DNA of 64,000 nt, from assembly GCA_031771865.1 (NCBI GenBank), contig JASISA010000010.1:1488001-1552000 (forward strand). The letters run 5' to 3'. The notes below the pieces were generated by a model that was given only the letters and a program-made list of their open reading frames with translations, was not told where the DNA came from and searched no databases. Made by a program: the position numbers and the translations under genes. Below are positions 44,611 through 53,904 of the stretch, piece after piece. Positions within the stretch are counted from its first letter, which is position 1. Each line of letters opens with the position of its first letter. This stretch comes from Nothophaeocryptopus gaeumannii. Lineage: Eukaryota > Ascomycota > Dothideomycetes > Mycosphaerellales > Mycosphaerellaceae.

Positions 44611-45587
44611 GATGAGGTTGGTTTGTCTTGGTAAGTGAGTGTGAAAGGCTTGGATAGAGCTTGGATTGAATGCTTATGTACTATCAACCATCTGGCGGTG
44701 ACGTAGTGTCTTCAGCTGAGATGCAGTCGAGATAAAGCTCTGATGCCGAATGAAACCTGGCCGTTGAATGCGCCGCATTTACTGCCAAAGGAAAGGTGCT
44801 TCGAAAACGACCATTCAGCGTGTTGATTGTCATGCCAAGCTACGTCATTCACGTACCCGGTGCACGGAATGAAGTGGGGCAAGGTCTCGCCGATGCTTGA
44901 GAGATGTCGATACTTCAGGCTTGCTGTCGCACGAGGAGTCGTCTTTTGATTCTGCAAGAGCTATCTCTCTTCGCATTTCAAGGAAAGCGAGATCATCAGG
45001 AACTGAGCCAAGATATCTCTAACATGTGAAAGATTTCAATTGTTCAGGCTCGCTGTCGCAAGCGAAGTCGTCTCTGAATCACCGCAGAGCCATCTGTCTT
45101 TTCTTTCCAAGAGAAGAGACGTCACCAGGAAGATCAGCCTGTACTTGAGACTGTTCCCTTGATTGTGCGAGAGAGCTCAACCGTCCACTTTCGCTCTCAG
45201 AAACAAGGTCATCGTTCGCTTTCTAAAGATCGTGTAATGGTTTTGTTCGTGAGGTAAACCCATCTCCCACTCATTTGTACAAGAACGCTTCAGGAGCAAA
45301 GAAATTGTTCCAACGGAGTCTTCGTCCCCTACTTGAAAGTCTCCCGTAGGATATCTTCACCTCTTTGGTCAGTAATGTCCATCTGCGTGAAGTATGACAG
45401 CATTGAGCAATGACTGACCATTATGCAGAACGGGCTTCCGGCTACTGATCACAGAAGCAAAAGGCTGTAGGGCGCAGGCTTTTATGATGATACCAATGGC
45501 GATCTGATAGCTGGGACATGAATGAAAACTTGCTTCAAGAACGCTCGTCTTCCCTCCATCCACATCTCTCATCTGTGTCGACGTCCC
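44611..45587. other. Intergenic with degenerate tandem repeats
   Basis: No gene is supported. The first 100 bp are the promoter of the 67-aa gene. The rest is taken up largely by the diverged repeat at 44914-45212. Confidence 0.4.
44914..45212 (+). repeat. Degenerate tandem repeat, period about 129 bp
   Basis: 44914-45009 and 45043-45139 match in order: TTCAGGC(T/C)(T/C)GCTGTCGCA, AGTCGTCT, GCA(A)GAGC-ATCT-TCTT and a shared end (AGATCATCAGGAA against ACGTCACCAGGAA). A third, weaker copy may lie at 45160-45212 (TTGATTGTGCGAGAGAGCT and AAGGTCATCG). Copies are diverged, so the repeat is old. Confidence 0.45.
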
Positions 45588-46334
45588 TCATCCTTCGCTT
45601 ACTCCACGAATACTTCTGCAGAGCGGGGCACAGGGGGCTGTATCGCTATTGCTGGAGAGATTGGAGCTGGCAACAAGGATTTCTGGTTCTGGTGCGAGCA
45701 TTCTGGCGACGAGCGAGGCCGTTGGACGCTTCATGAGATGAAACTTCGCAGCTACTTCATCCTCTTCCAGCTGCGTCATGGAAACATCAGACCTTATAGC
45801 AGCGTTCTCGAGGTCCTGAGGAGGCAACTTGAGGATCTCCAGGACGTCCTTTGCCTTCTTCCCTCGAGCCTTCTTCTGCAACTTGTGCAGGTGTCGAACA
45901 AGCGGGCCCAGCTCCTTAGCAAACGTCTCCGAGGCGTACTTTTCCCGAACCTCCCAGCCGAGAGACAGACTCCTCAGTGCAGTAGCATTCATGAGCTGAG
46001 TGAATGACTTGCGGAGCTCAGCCCTTCTTCCTACAACCTGCACTGTGAGAGTGCGAATGTCTTGACGAGATTGCATGTTGTGCTGTAAGAAGCCAAGCAG
46101 CGTGCTCCCGTTTCCCGCGATGAAGGTATTCTCTGCGGAAAAACTCGGACTCGCTTTCTGGTGAATGATGTTGCATAGAGCAAACAGCCTCAAAGAGCGC
46201 CAAATGACCTTTCTTCGAAGATTGATGTGGGAGTTGGTGTGGGAAGAGGTCTCGATGGGTTCTCGCAGTGTGGAATGGTAGCGGTAGACCTTACAACTCA
46301 GCTCTGGCAGGAGGTCGAGGGACCTGAAGTATTC
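45588..46334 (-). CDS. F-box-like 'LPxEL' family protein, 5' end unresolved
   Basis: A minus-strand frame is open from 46334, where AAAATAG could be a splice acceptor, to the stop at 45588, about 248 codons. It has no ATG in its first part, so a first exon is missing from the model. Near the start, LDLLPELSCKVYRYH matches the LPxELRxxIYxY motif of the large fungal F-box-like/2EXR-type group. The next block, LRLFALCNIIHQKASPSFSAENTF, is also typical (old record of kin or cups of 'EA.P.FY..N.F'). A helical stretch (VRHLHKLQKKARGKKAKDV) follows. Substrate-adaptor roles are supposed for such proteins but unproved. It is one of four members in this window (see 49683, 51871 and 53080). Confidence 0.5.
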   Translation of the reverse strand, partial: EYFRSLDLLPELSCKVYRYHSTLREPIETSSHTNSHINLRRKVIWRSLRLFALCNIIHQKASPSFSAENTFIAGNGSTLLGFLQHNMQSRQDIRTLTVQVVGRRAELRKSFTQLMNATALRSLSLGWEVREKYASETFAKELGPLVRHLHKLQKKARGKKAKDVLEILKLPPQDLENAAIRSDVSMTQLEEDEVAAKFHLMKRPTASLVARMLAPEPEILVASSNLSSNSDTAPCAPLCRSIRGVSEG

Positions 46335-46929
46335 CTATTTTGTCGATATGTCGGAGCTGGGCTGCTCGTCGGGCTTAGCAATGTACTTCTCGACTTCGAA
46401 GAACTCGATGAATTGGACCTTCAGAAACCTGATAAGGCTGTCTGGAGCTCTTCACTGAGTTATGACCTTAGAGTACGATCCGTGTACCATTGTAGCAGTC
46501 CCGGGTACTTATCTCTCGAGCTGGAAGACAGATAATCTCGTGTCGAGGTATGCGAGGTGTTTTTGAGCGGTTGCAAGTTGATGAACAGACAATGGAATGC
46601 AGAGACTGACTGTTTACCATAGATATTGAAACGTATTCCATTGTCCAAAGCACGAGCCAACATTCACCAGCTGTGGGAATCACGAAAGCTTGTCGCATCT
46701 GATTGATCCTTGTGTCCGCATGGAAGCCACGTGATTGGCCGCTGGAACAGCAGGTGAACCAATATTCCAAAGACAGCTGATTGGTAATCGCACTGAGAGC
46801 TTTGGAGTGAATGGCCAGTGTCAGCAGCACATGGCTGGAGCTCTGAAGCCATGGCCCATGCAAAGGCACAGCGCACACGCGGAGGATATCGGGTCAAGTC
46901 GTGACGGCCTGCAAAGGCATACAGAGGCA
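46335..46929. other. Upstream flank, possible missing first exon
   Basis: The first exon of the 45588-46334 gene may lie here; a minus-strand frame near 46340-46430 (VQFIEFFEVEKYIAKPDEQP) reads well and ends at the TAG that would be the acceptor. No other gene is supported. Confidence 0.35.
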
Positions 46930-48141
46930 TTACTGGCCCGCGATCTTGGTAATAATAGCAAAGAAGAGCGGACCCCAGCCACCGCCGCTTGGGTGATCAG
47001 GCAGTACGATCCAGCCATGCTTCGATCTCTCTGCCCAATCTTTTCCAAGCTCAGCTTCAAGCTTCTCGTGCCCTTTTCCTTGATTGAAGCCAACCTTCAC
47101 ACACCATTTGACACCCTTCTTGCGCTCTTTCTCAACTTGCGAGATCATCTTTTCGATGACACCATCATTCTCGTTCGGCTCGATCGAACATGTGGCATAC
47201 ATGATAGTACCACCAATTTTCGCAGCTTTGATGCCAGCCATGAGAAGTTTCAGCTGTGTCTCCGCAAGTCGCTTTGAGGAACCAGGTCGCCAACTTGTCA
47301 TCTCGTCTGCAATTCTGCCCCCCAGCTTCGCTCGCGCATGGGCGTGAATGATGTGTCGCTCAGAAGAGCATGGGGCATCTATGAGTACTCTATCATAGCC
47401 AACAGTTCCAGAGGGCGTCTTGACGATGAGCTCGTACTGAGCTTTGGGATTTGTACCATCGATACGCAAAGTTGTGATGTGTTGTGATGTAAACAAAGGC
47501 TTCGGAAGATAGGCGCGCAGGTTTTCCACTAGTCGCCGCTGTCTCGTCCCATCCGTTTCGTTGGAGCGCAAGCTACCAGTACGAATCGGACGGTCTTGCA
47601 GGGCAATGCGCTTTGAGGCCGAGTCATCAACGTGGTATTGGCACCAGATGTTCTGTGCCAGTGTGATGGATTTGCCTCCAGGAGCTGCACAAAGGTCGAG
47701 GACATTGTCGCCCTGTTGAATACCGAGCAGATGTGCTACGAGTACTGAGGCAGCATCCAGGTTCCAGTGTGTCTGCAATTGGCCTGGAGAATTCAAGGGG
47801 CCAGGGAAAGGAGCATCAGAGGCGAGCGGCTCGAATGTGTCTTCGCTGACTGCTGACTGTTGAACGCGAACAAAACAGTTCGATAACAGCGCGTCTACAG
47901 AGCCCTCACCGTTGTCGAACTGTGGCAAGTGCAGGGGTACCGTCTCGACATTGTCGTCTTGTATCAATTGGCGTGACGCTTCAAGTGGCGCGTATCGGTT
48001 CAGCAGGCACGCGTATCTGGTGGGCTTGAGCAAAGCTGGATGCAATGAGTTCTTCCATCTTTCCTCGCCCCATATCGCTGCGTAATGCTTGTTGAATGCT
48101 TCGTCTGCGGCGGTCGCCTGCTTGCGATGGGTTTTGGTCAT
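46930..48141 (-). CDS. NOL1/NOP2/Sun-family RNA m5C methyltransferase (NSUN4-like)
   Basis: A single exon gives 403 aa from ATG 48141. A short N-terminal part without an RNA-binding domain leads to the SAM motif I (NVLDLCAAPGGKSITLAQ, about residue 150), motif IV (VLIDAPCSSERHI, about 255) with one conserved Cys, a substrate loop (WRPGSSKRLAETQLKLL) and motif VI (TIMYATCSIEPNENDGVIE, about 315) holding the other Cys. The C terminus includes HGWIVLPDHPSGGGWGPLFF. Length and motifs fit the NSUN3/NSUN4 group, which methylates mitochondrial tRNA or rRNA in animals. I see no classic presequence, so mitochondrial location is only possible. It shares a 452-bp promoter region with GAR1. Confidence 0.85.
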   Translation of the reverse strand: MTKTHRKQATAADEAFNKHYAAIWGEERWKNSLHPALLKPTRYACLLNRYAPLEASRQLIQDDNVETVPLHLPQFDNGEGSVDALLSNCFVRVQQSAVSEDTFEPLASDAPFPGPLNSPGQLQTHWNLDAASVLVAHLLGIQQGDNVLDLCAAPGGKSITLAQNIWCQYHVDDSASKRIALQDRPIRTGSLRSNETDGTRQRRLVENLRAYLPKPLFTSQHITTLRIDGTNPKAQYELIVKTPSGTVGYDRVLIDAPCSSERHIIHAHARAKLGGRIADEMTSWRPGSSKRLAETQLKLLMAGIKAAKIGGTIMYATCSIEPNENDGVIEKMISQVEKERKKGVKWCVKVGFNQGKGHEKLEAELGKDWAERSKHGWIVLPDHPSGGGWGPLFFAIITKIAGQ

Positions 48142-48593
48142 TTCGACGCGTCAAGCAGAGAAGAGGAAATACTCTATACTTCACCTTCGGAATGACAGAG
48201 TCTGCGCACGGGATGCAAGAATTAAAGCTTCCGCCCAAGACAGTATACTGTCAGCGATTGAATACGCTGATGTCGTAGATTCGTGAACGGAAAGCAAAGG
48301 GAAATCTTCAGGAAAGGAAGTTGCTGCGGGCGCGGACCTCTATGCCAAGGCGGGACGGCGCGAAGCTTGATCGCAGCTTCCGCGAAAATTAATCGAGAGC
48401 TCGGTGGTGAACCTCCGCCGTCTCGAACATTGCCAACGCCGATTCGCCCAACGATACATCTCGCCGCCGATCTTATCTTGCCCAAAGACTGACACGGGCA
48501 TTCTAGTTGCTTCGGCGTGAAAAGCGCATTCTCACCTGGCGAGACGAGACAACGGCTGGGCTTTGAGGCCGACAGGATTGGAATCGCGCGAAA
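48142..48593. promoter_or_regulatory. Divergent promoter NSUN-like / GAR1
   Basis: These 452 bp separate two divergently transcribed RNA-modification genes. A perfect 14-bp palindrome, GACAGTATACTGTC, lies at 48239-48252 and could bind a dimeric factor; this is inference. No rRNA-processing element of the yeast PAC or RRPE type was seen. Confidence 0.5.
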
Positions 48594-49268
48594 ATGTCGT
48601 TCCGCGGTGGAGGACGAGGCGGCGGTGACCACGGCGGTCGTGGTGGCTTCAGAGGTGGTGCCCGAGGTGGACGGGGAGGTTTCCAGCAATCCTACGGCCC
48701 TCCAGACACCGTATACGGTACACCCGCCGAATTCAGCACTGCTTCAATGCCTGAGTACTGACCAGCTACAGAAATGGGCCAATTCATGCACGCAACCGAA
48801 GGTGAGATGGTCTGCGAATCCATCAACGTCAAGATCCCCTACTTCAACGCACCCATCTACCTCGAAAACAAGACGCCCATCGGAAAAGTCGACGAGATCC
48901 TCGGCCCGCTGACCCAAGTCTACTTCACCATCAAGCCGCAGGAGGGTATTCAGGCAACATCATTCAAGACGGGAGACAAATTCTACATTGGAGGCGACAA
49001 GCTCCTGCCGTTGGAGAAGTTCTTGCCTAAGCCAAAGCCACCGCCAGGCGCGCCGAAGGTCAAGAAGCCAAGAGGTGCCGGATTTGCTGGTCGTGGTGGT
49101 CGCGGGGCAACGAGAGGACGTGGAGCTCCGAGAGGCCGTGGTGGCCCACCTGGCCGAGGAGGTGGTTTTAGCAGAGGCGGCGGAGGTGGCCGTGGCTTCT
49201 CTGGTAGCGGTGGCTTTAGCCGGGGTGGTAGCCGTGGTGCTCCACGAGGCAGAGGGCGAGGATACTAG
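48594..49268 (+). CDS. GAR1: H/ACA ribonucleoprotein subunit GAR1
   Basis: The exons are 48594-48717 and 48772-49268; the intron 48718-48771 is 54 bp with GTACAC, GTACTGAC and CTACAG. The product is 206 aa. A first Gly/Arg-rich (GAR) domain (FRGGGRGGGDHGGRGGFRGG) is followed by the core beta-barrel (EMGQFMHATEGEMVCES, VKIPYFNAPIYLENKTPIGK, VDEILGPLTQVYFTIK, FKTGDKFYIGGDKLLPLEKF). Then comes a Lys/Pro linker and a second GAR domain ending APRGRGRGY. Gar1 binds Cbf5 in box H/ACA snoRNPs in the nucleolus, where pseudouridines are made in rRNA. The start and splice give the family's exact domain order. Confidence 0.95.
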
Positions 49269-49682
49269 AAAAGGCGTGAACTTACGATAAGATGGCGACG
49301 GAGTTTGGCGCAAAATGAGACAGGCGTTTGGGTATCCGCCAACGGGAGGCTTCTTCTGCGGCCGTGAGACTGTCTGTCGGCTAGATGAACAAGGGGTCGG
49401 AACAGCTGCAATTACGGTGTTGAAAAGTATGGCATACTCATGTCAGCGGCCAGAAGTATGTACACTGTCAACTTTACAGATTTCAACTCATCCTGCTGCA
49501 CTGATTTCTGTCACAGAGCTTGCAAAGCCGCTTCTGCACTTCAGCGGCATGCACCGATGTTGCTCTGTTCTACGCGAACACTTCTTCACTGACTTCAGGG
49601 ATCAGTTGTAGGCGGCCTATAAATCAATCATACCTCCTACGAGCCCTCGGGTCGCCTCCTACCCAACACTCCACAGTTCAAC
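49269..49682. other. Intergenic
   Basis: This is the 3' flank of GAR1 followed by a CT-rich leader-like stretch before ATG 49683. No gene is supported. Confidence 0.45.
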
Positions 49683-50022
49683 ATGATCAACATGGCAGAC
49701 ACGACATCAGACGTCGTGCTCAGCCAGATATCTCCCGAACCCGCCATGGACCAACCTAGAAAGCCTGCCGGCTTTATCGACCTCCCCGCTGAGCTCCGTC
49801 TCCCCATCTGCAATGATCACCTAAAAGTCTGCTGTTCCGATCACGATCTATCGATGCCGAAAGGGCTTCACCTTTCCCTGGGATGACAAGGCTCAAGCCG
49901 GGATTGACACGAGCATTCTCTTCGTGCGTCGAGACTGGTATATCGATGCAATGCCCACATTGTACCAACAGTTTCGTCGAAGATGTAGAACGATAAGCAT
50001 CGCAGCAACAAGGACCCGTTAG
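49683..50022 (+). pseudogene. Truncated F-box-like 'LPAELR' gene
   Basis: ATG 49683 opens a frame with PAGFIDLPAELRLPI, the family's signature, but it stops after 67 codons (TGA near 49885). One base out of phase, the rest of the domain follows: PWDDKAQAGIDTSILFVRRD, then WYIDAMPTLYQQFRR, up to a TAG at 50020-50022. In relatives these two blocks are joined, so a frameshift near 49870 has broken the gene. The remaining C-terminal half is absent. It is related to 45588-46334, 51871-52723 and 53080-53904. Confidence 0.6.
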
Positions 50023-50225
50023 AACACAGGCAAACCCTTCCAAGACATGGCAATCACTCGCTGCAAGTTGCTCCTTTTCCTCTAAAGTCATTACTCCCCT
50101 TCAAGTCCAACTTTAAAGAGATCCCAGAAGACCCTCTTCGCAAACATCACGTTTCAGCAGTTCCGCCAATAATATCGACAGCCCCCGAATGTCTCACGAA
50201 AGCTACACACTGCGGCAACTCCTCG

Positions 50226-50349
50226 TGTCCGGGATGCTCTTGGCTCGGAAGGCCCGGGAAATGGACAACAAAGCCTATGTCAAGCTGGTGTCTGGGCTGC
50301 TCCTAGCTCGGAAGGCCCGGGAAATGGACAATGAAGCCTATGTCAAGTA
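50226..50349 (+). repeat. 62-bp tandem duplication upstream of the secreted-protein gene
   Basis: Units 50226-50287 and 50288-50349 share most bases, including TCGGAAGGCCCGGGAAATGG and AAGCCTATGTCAAG. The inverted gene copy at 38 kb has only one such unit in its flank. The repeat lies about 170 bp before the ATG at 50517, within or just above the promoter. Confidence 0.75.
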
Positions 50350-50516
50350 ACCGCCTCCGCGCAAAAGTCGCTAACAACCAACGTTCTCTCAAGTAGCGAT
50401 ATACTGTATATATCTGCACTTTCCTCTGCACTTTGCTGTAGTCTTCTAAGTCTAGATTGTCTACAACCTTTACTACGATCTTCCTCCTACCGCTAGATTC
50501 TCGGCCTCCGATCAAT
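50350..50516 (+). promoter_or_regulatory. Proximal promoter and leader of the secreted-protein gene
   Basis: This stretch contains ACCGCCTCCGCGCAAAAG, GATATACTGTATATATCTGC (a TATA-like, partly palindromic block at about 50397-50416) and a CT-rich leader up to the ATG. The same elements occur in inverted orientation at 38568-38800. Conservation between copies suggests that this is the functional control region. Confidence 0.5.
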
Positions 50517-50774
50517 ATGTTCCGCCGTACTCTACTCTCCTTAGGACTTCCTTACCTTACTGTCCAATCTGTAGTCGCGCAAGCGGGTTATGAAGTCAGT
50601 GGCTGTTGTCCTGTAAGTGAGACAAGGACCTTGGAGCGACTTGGACTAATTATATATTAAAAGTTGGGTGAGCACAAGTGTGGCTGGTATCATACCGCAC
50701 CGGGATCAGGAGGACGTTTGGTTTGTGAATCAAACGCTTTCGGATGCCGTTTTGATTGCAGCCATGCATGTTAG
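50517..50774 (+). CDS. Small secreted cysteine-rich protein, candidate effector
   Basis: The exons are 50517-50612 and 50664-50774; the 51-bp intron 50613-50663 has GTAAGT, a GGACTAAT branch and AAAAG. The product is 68 aa. Residues 1-21 form a secretion signal (MFRRTLLSLGLPYLTVQSVV) with probable cleavage at the AQA site. The mature part of about 45 aa has seven cysteines (SGCCP, HKCGWYH, LVCESNAFGCRFDCSHAC), a density typical of disulfide-stabilised apoplastic effectors or antimicrobial peptides. No known family was recognised. Its only relative in the window is the broken inverted copy at 38294-38567. It lies between a truncated F-box-like gene and a dehydrogenase relic. Role in host interaction is inference. 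Confidence 0.65.
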
Positions 50775-50898
50775 TGAGCTACGCTCGCTAGTACATCGAT
50801 TTTATTACCCATCTCGCTGTTCTAGATGGCTTGGACTTCCATGTGAGGAACCAACCACAATTCAAGGAAACACATTCTATTATTACTATATCGGAACA

Positions 50899-51279
50899 AT
50901 GGCGACAATAAAAGGCTGGCGACTCTACTCCTACGGCGGCCCCGCAAACCTCCAGCTCGACGATACCCCAATCCCAAAACCAGGACCAGGACAAGCTCTT
51001 CCCAGCCAGCAAAGTCGGCATGAATTCATTCGACTGATTCGACTGGAAGATCCGCGAAGTTTACGTCGGAGACTTTCTGCCACTGGACCTGCCCAAAACA
51101 CTGGGCGTCAATTTTGTCGGCACTATCGTCGCTTTCGGCGTTGGCGCATCATCCCAGATGGGAAGATCAAGTCAAAGGTTGCCCAGGTCTTCCCTCGCAA
51201 GGAGCTTGTGCATGCGATGGAGATCAATAAGGCTGGAGGCAGTAAATTGTTGGGAGGGAGAGATGGAATAGTGCCGTGA
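50899..51279 (+). pseudogene. Relic of a zinc-type alcohol dehydrogenase/quinone oxidoreductase
   Basis: ATG 50899 begins with the family's N terminus (MATIKGWRLYSYGGPANLQL, DDTPIPKPGPGQ). The frame is then lost, and another frame gives FDWKIREVYVGDFLPLDLPK and TLGVNFVGTIVAFGVGAS. The first frame resumes with the C-terminal end (KIKSKVAQVFPRKELVHAME, INKAGGSKLLGGRDG). About 200 residues of the middle, including the nucleotide-binding fold, are missing. It is therefore a relic with frameshifts and a large deletion. The 5' end is only 125 bp from the secreted-protein gene. Confidence 0.75.
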
Positions 51280-51834
51280 TTACGAGGCATTGGAACCGGA
51301 GCAGGGAGCGGTGGAAGAGGAGGCAGAGCAATGAAGAGAGGATTACGGGGCACTATGCGGAGAAGGTGAGGGGCCTCATGTTGGAGGGTTTGAGGCGAGT
51401 GCGGGTGGTGTGAGAATTTAGTTGATGTTGGAATGCCCGCTTCACTTGGGAACAGGCCTTGTCAGTATTGCATCAATGGCATGAACTGAGACAAGATGCG
51501 ACTGGAAAGCTTCGCAAAGTCAAGACTGCAACTGTATTTTGTAATGATGTGAGGCGCTACGATCACACGCGCCGTTACCGACCGTTTTGATGATGTTTCT
51601 TCTCGGCATGTGACAGCGTCTGAAACAGCGTTTCGATAGTGCTTGTCGCTGGCGCTGACTTCATCTCTTACAACGACAACCATAGCGCTTTCGACACGAA
51701 ACCCACCAAATTGGAAACACTCCAACACAAACGCGATAGCAGAATCAACTAAGAAAGATGAATGCGGATCCATTCAAAAGCCTCCAGCGGCTCTCGAAGG
51801 CAGAACAGAGGAGCGAAATATGATGAAACAACAG
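51280..51834. other. Intergenic
   Basis: No gene is supported. The last 80 bp may hold the first exon of the following F-box-like gene (ATG at 51818 or 51758), but no intron of acceptable size joins it in phase. Confidence 0.35.
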
Positions 51835-51870
51835 GTTGATTCCATAGGTGTATGCTGACAGCTAGTCTAG

Positions 51871-52723
51871 CGACGACGCAACCACGATACCAAGTTCTTC
51901 GAGCTCCCTCTGGAAGTCCGACAGATGATCTACAGCTACTGCCTCGTCCACAATCAGGCCCTCAAGTTCGAGCCGACCTACATCACACTGCAGTCCTCAC
52001 AGCAGAGCATCAACTACCGCTACGACCTCAAACCGTCTCTTAGAAGCACCGTATCGCCACAGCTCTTCCGCATTTGCTCTACTGCCATTTCAGAAGCAAA
52101 GCTGGCCGTCTACTCCGAGGATCATTTCCAGTTTCGAACCGGCTACGGCGCTCGAAAATTCCTGTGTGCTCAGGAGAACAAGGACAACATTCAGTATCTA
52201 AAGCACGTTGAAGTCAAAATCGTTGGAAACAAGGAGGACTTCACGACATGCTTGCACATACTCCAACGATCGAGGGGCCTGCAGAGACTCAAGCTTCCAG
52301 ACAATGTCGGTGGAGGACGGATCAAGCACGCGGCTGAAGCGCTCGAGCCACTGGTGCTCTCACTCGTGCATCACGGAAGGAGTCTGTCAGAGATCATTGA
52401 AGTCTTCGGCTTCGGCTCTCCGGGCAATCGTCTGCTTCCACCGATTGCTGGTGATGACGAGCCAAAGTACGAAGACAACCCATTGCAAGAGCTAGAAGAC
52501 TGTACACTCCATCACTTTTGGCGAAGAGGTCAAAAGGTTCCTGCAGCGCGACTTGGAGAAGATGAGCCGGGGCGACAACAAAGTTGAGGGGATCGTTGAG
52601 CTCAACGTCAAGCTCAAGATCGACACCAAGAGGTTCAAAAGCTACCTCCAGATTCAGATGGCGTTTGCGGAAGATCCAGCCCTGGCCAGTGCCATGCGCC
52701 AATTCGGACCTCGAGGCGACTGA
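51871..52723 (+). pseudogene. F-box-like 'LPLEVR' gene with one frameshift
   Basis: After an acceptor-like AGTCTAG (51870), a frame begins RRRNHDTKFFELPLEVRQMI and continues with SPQLFRICSTAISEAKLAVY, VEVKIVGNKEDFTTCLHILQ and EALEPLVLSLVHHGRSLSEI, resembling the gene at 45588-46334. Near 52510 the meaning passes to the next frame (TFGEEVKRFLQRDLEKMSRG, then LNVKLKIDTKRFKSYLQIQM) and ends at TGA 52721-52723. A single added base, or two missing, would explain this. If it is not a sequencing error, the gene makes a truncated product of about 240 aa. The start exon is unresolved: ATG 51818 would need a 36-bp intron. Confidence 0.55.
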
Positions 52724-53079
52724 GCATCAAGTTTGAAAAACGTGGCGGCACGGCGACCGCGCTAGATTCGAGTGATCGACGGAAAGAACAGGTTCCATCA
52801 AGAAAGATGGGCCTTCGAGAGTTCTTGCGGAGTGGTCTGGCCTAAGGAAAGAAGCGACTGGGAGCGTCAATGGCCGAGCAGCGGTCCGGCTAGCATCAAT
52901 TGAGACATTTGAACATCGGGAGAATGACAAAACACACCGCGATGACCGCAGAGACCGAGAAGCAAAGATTATGACCTTTGATTCCTGAGGAAGCATACTT
53001 ATCATCCTAAGCCGCTTTGAGCCAACCAAGATTATTCGCAGTAGCAAGTGTGTGGCTGTATAGTTTGCGTCTCCGATTC
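52724..53079. other. Intergenic between convergent F-box-like genes
   Basis: No gene or clear regulatory element is seen. Confidence 0.45.
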
Positions 53080-53904
53080 TCACGTCAAACAGTCAGTATT
53101 TCCACTCCATCTCGGAAAATAGGAACCCCCGAATGCCTCTTCTAACCTCCACGAAGGAACCTTTCCAGTAGTAGGGTCGATAAGCTTGCCCGTGAGGAAG
53201 CACTTAACCGCTGCGCCGAATTTCTCCGGTTCCGGAGGACCAACAAAGTCATCGTAGGGTTTGTTCAGTCTATTCTTCTCGCACTTGCAAACCTCTCCAG
53301 TGCTGAAGGATAGTGCTTCGAGCGCATCTTCGGCGTCTTTGTCCTTGCGTGCAGTTCTCAACGCAGCAAGCCATGGTTTCAGGCATTCCGCCTACAAACA
53401 CGGGTCAACTCATGTCCTTGCCTCCGAATATGCGTCACTCACCATGGACTGAGCGCCAATATAGCAACCGTTAAGCTGCTCCGTCGAGATCTTCAGCGAC
53501 ACCATCTTCTTGGCTTGCTGCAAGCTATCGAGAGCTGATCGAAGCTCCTGCACATTGCGGTAGGTGCTGATGTGAACAAATCGAACGTGCTTTCGAAAGT
53601 TCTCGTTGGTAGTCGAGAAGCGTGTGAGATTCTTGGCCGTCAGCCAGAAGCGATTGACCCCGGCATCAGATGAGTAACACATATTGCCATTCACTTCCTC
53701 CCACATACCATATAGAACTGGAATCGCCTCAGCAGCAACAGTCTTGCAGGTAAAGACGATGCTTGGTCTCCAATCGTCTTTGTAACAGAATCTGAACGGC
53801 TTCTTGCCGTCTTTCCAGATCAGGTGGATGTGTTCCTCCCGCTCCAGGGCAAGAGCATAGACGTCGTTGCGGATCTCGGCGGGGAGATCGAGGAAGCCTG
53901 TCAT
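53080..53904 (-). CDS. F-box-like 'LPAEIR' family protein
   Basis: The exons are 53904-53443 and 53391-53080; the 51-bp intron 53442-53392 has GTGAGT and TTGTAG, in phase 0. The product is 257 aa and intact. It begins MTGFLDLPAEIRNDVYALAL, the family signature, then IVFTCKTVAAEAIPVLYGMW, the conserved 'T-CK-I-EA-P-LY' block, and NFRKHVRFVHISTYRNVQEL. The second exon adds a Cys-rich patch (EVCKCEKN) and ends FGGSYFPRWSGNTDCLT. This group is expanded in Dothideomycetes. Resemblance to F-box domains suggests ubiquitin-ligase adaptors, but no function is proved. This is the only member in the window with a complete, unbroken model. Confidence 0.7.

Noticed and set aside
48222..48689. Minus-strand frame of 155 codons over the GAR1 start
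   Set aside because: Covers the shared promoter and is antisense to the GAR1 glycine-rich exon.
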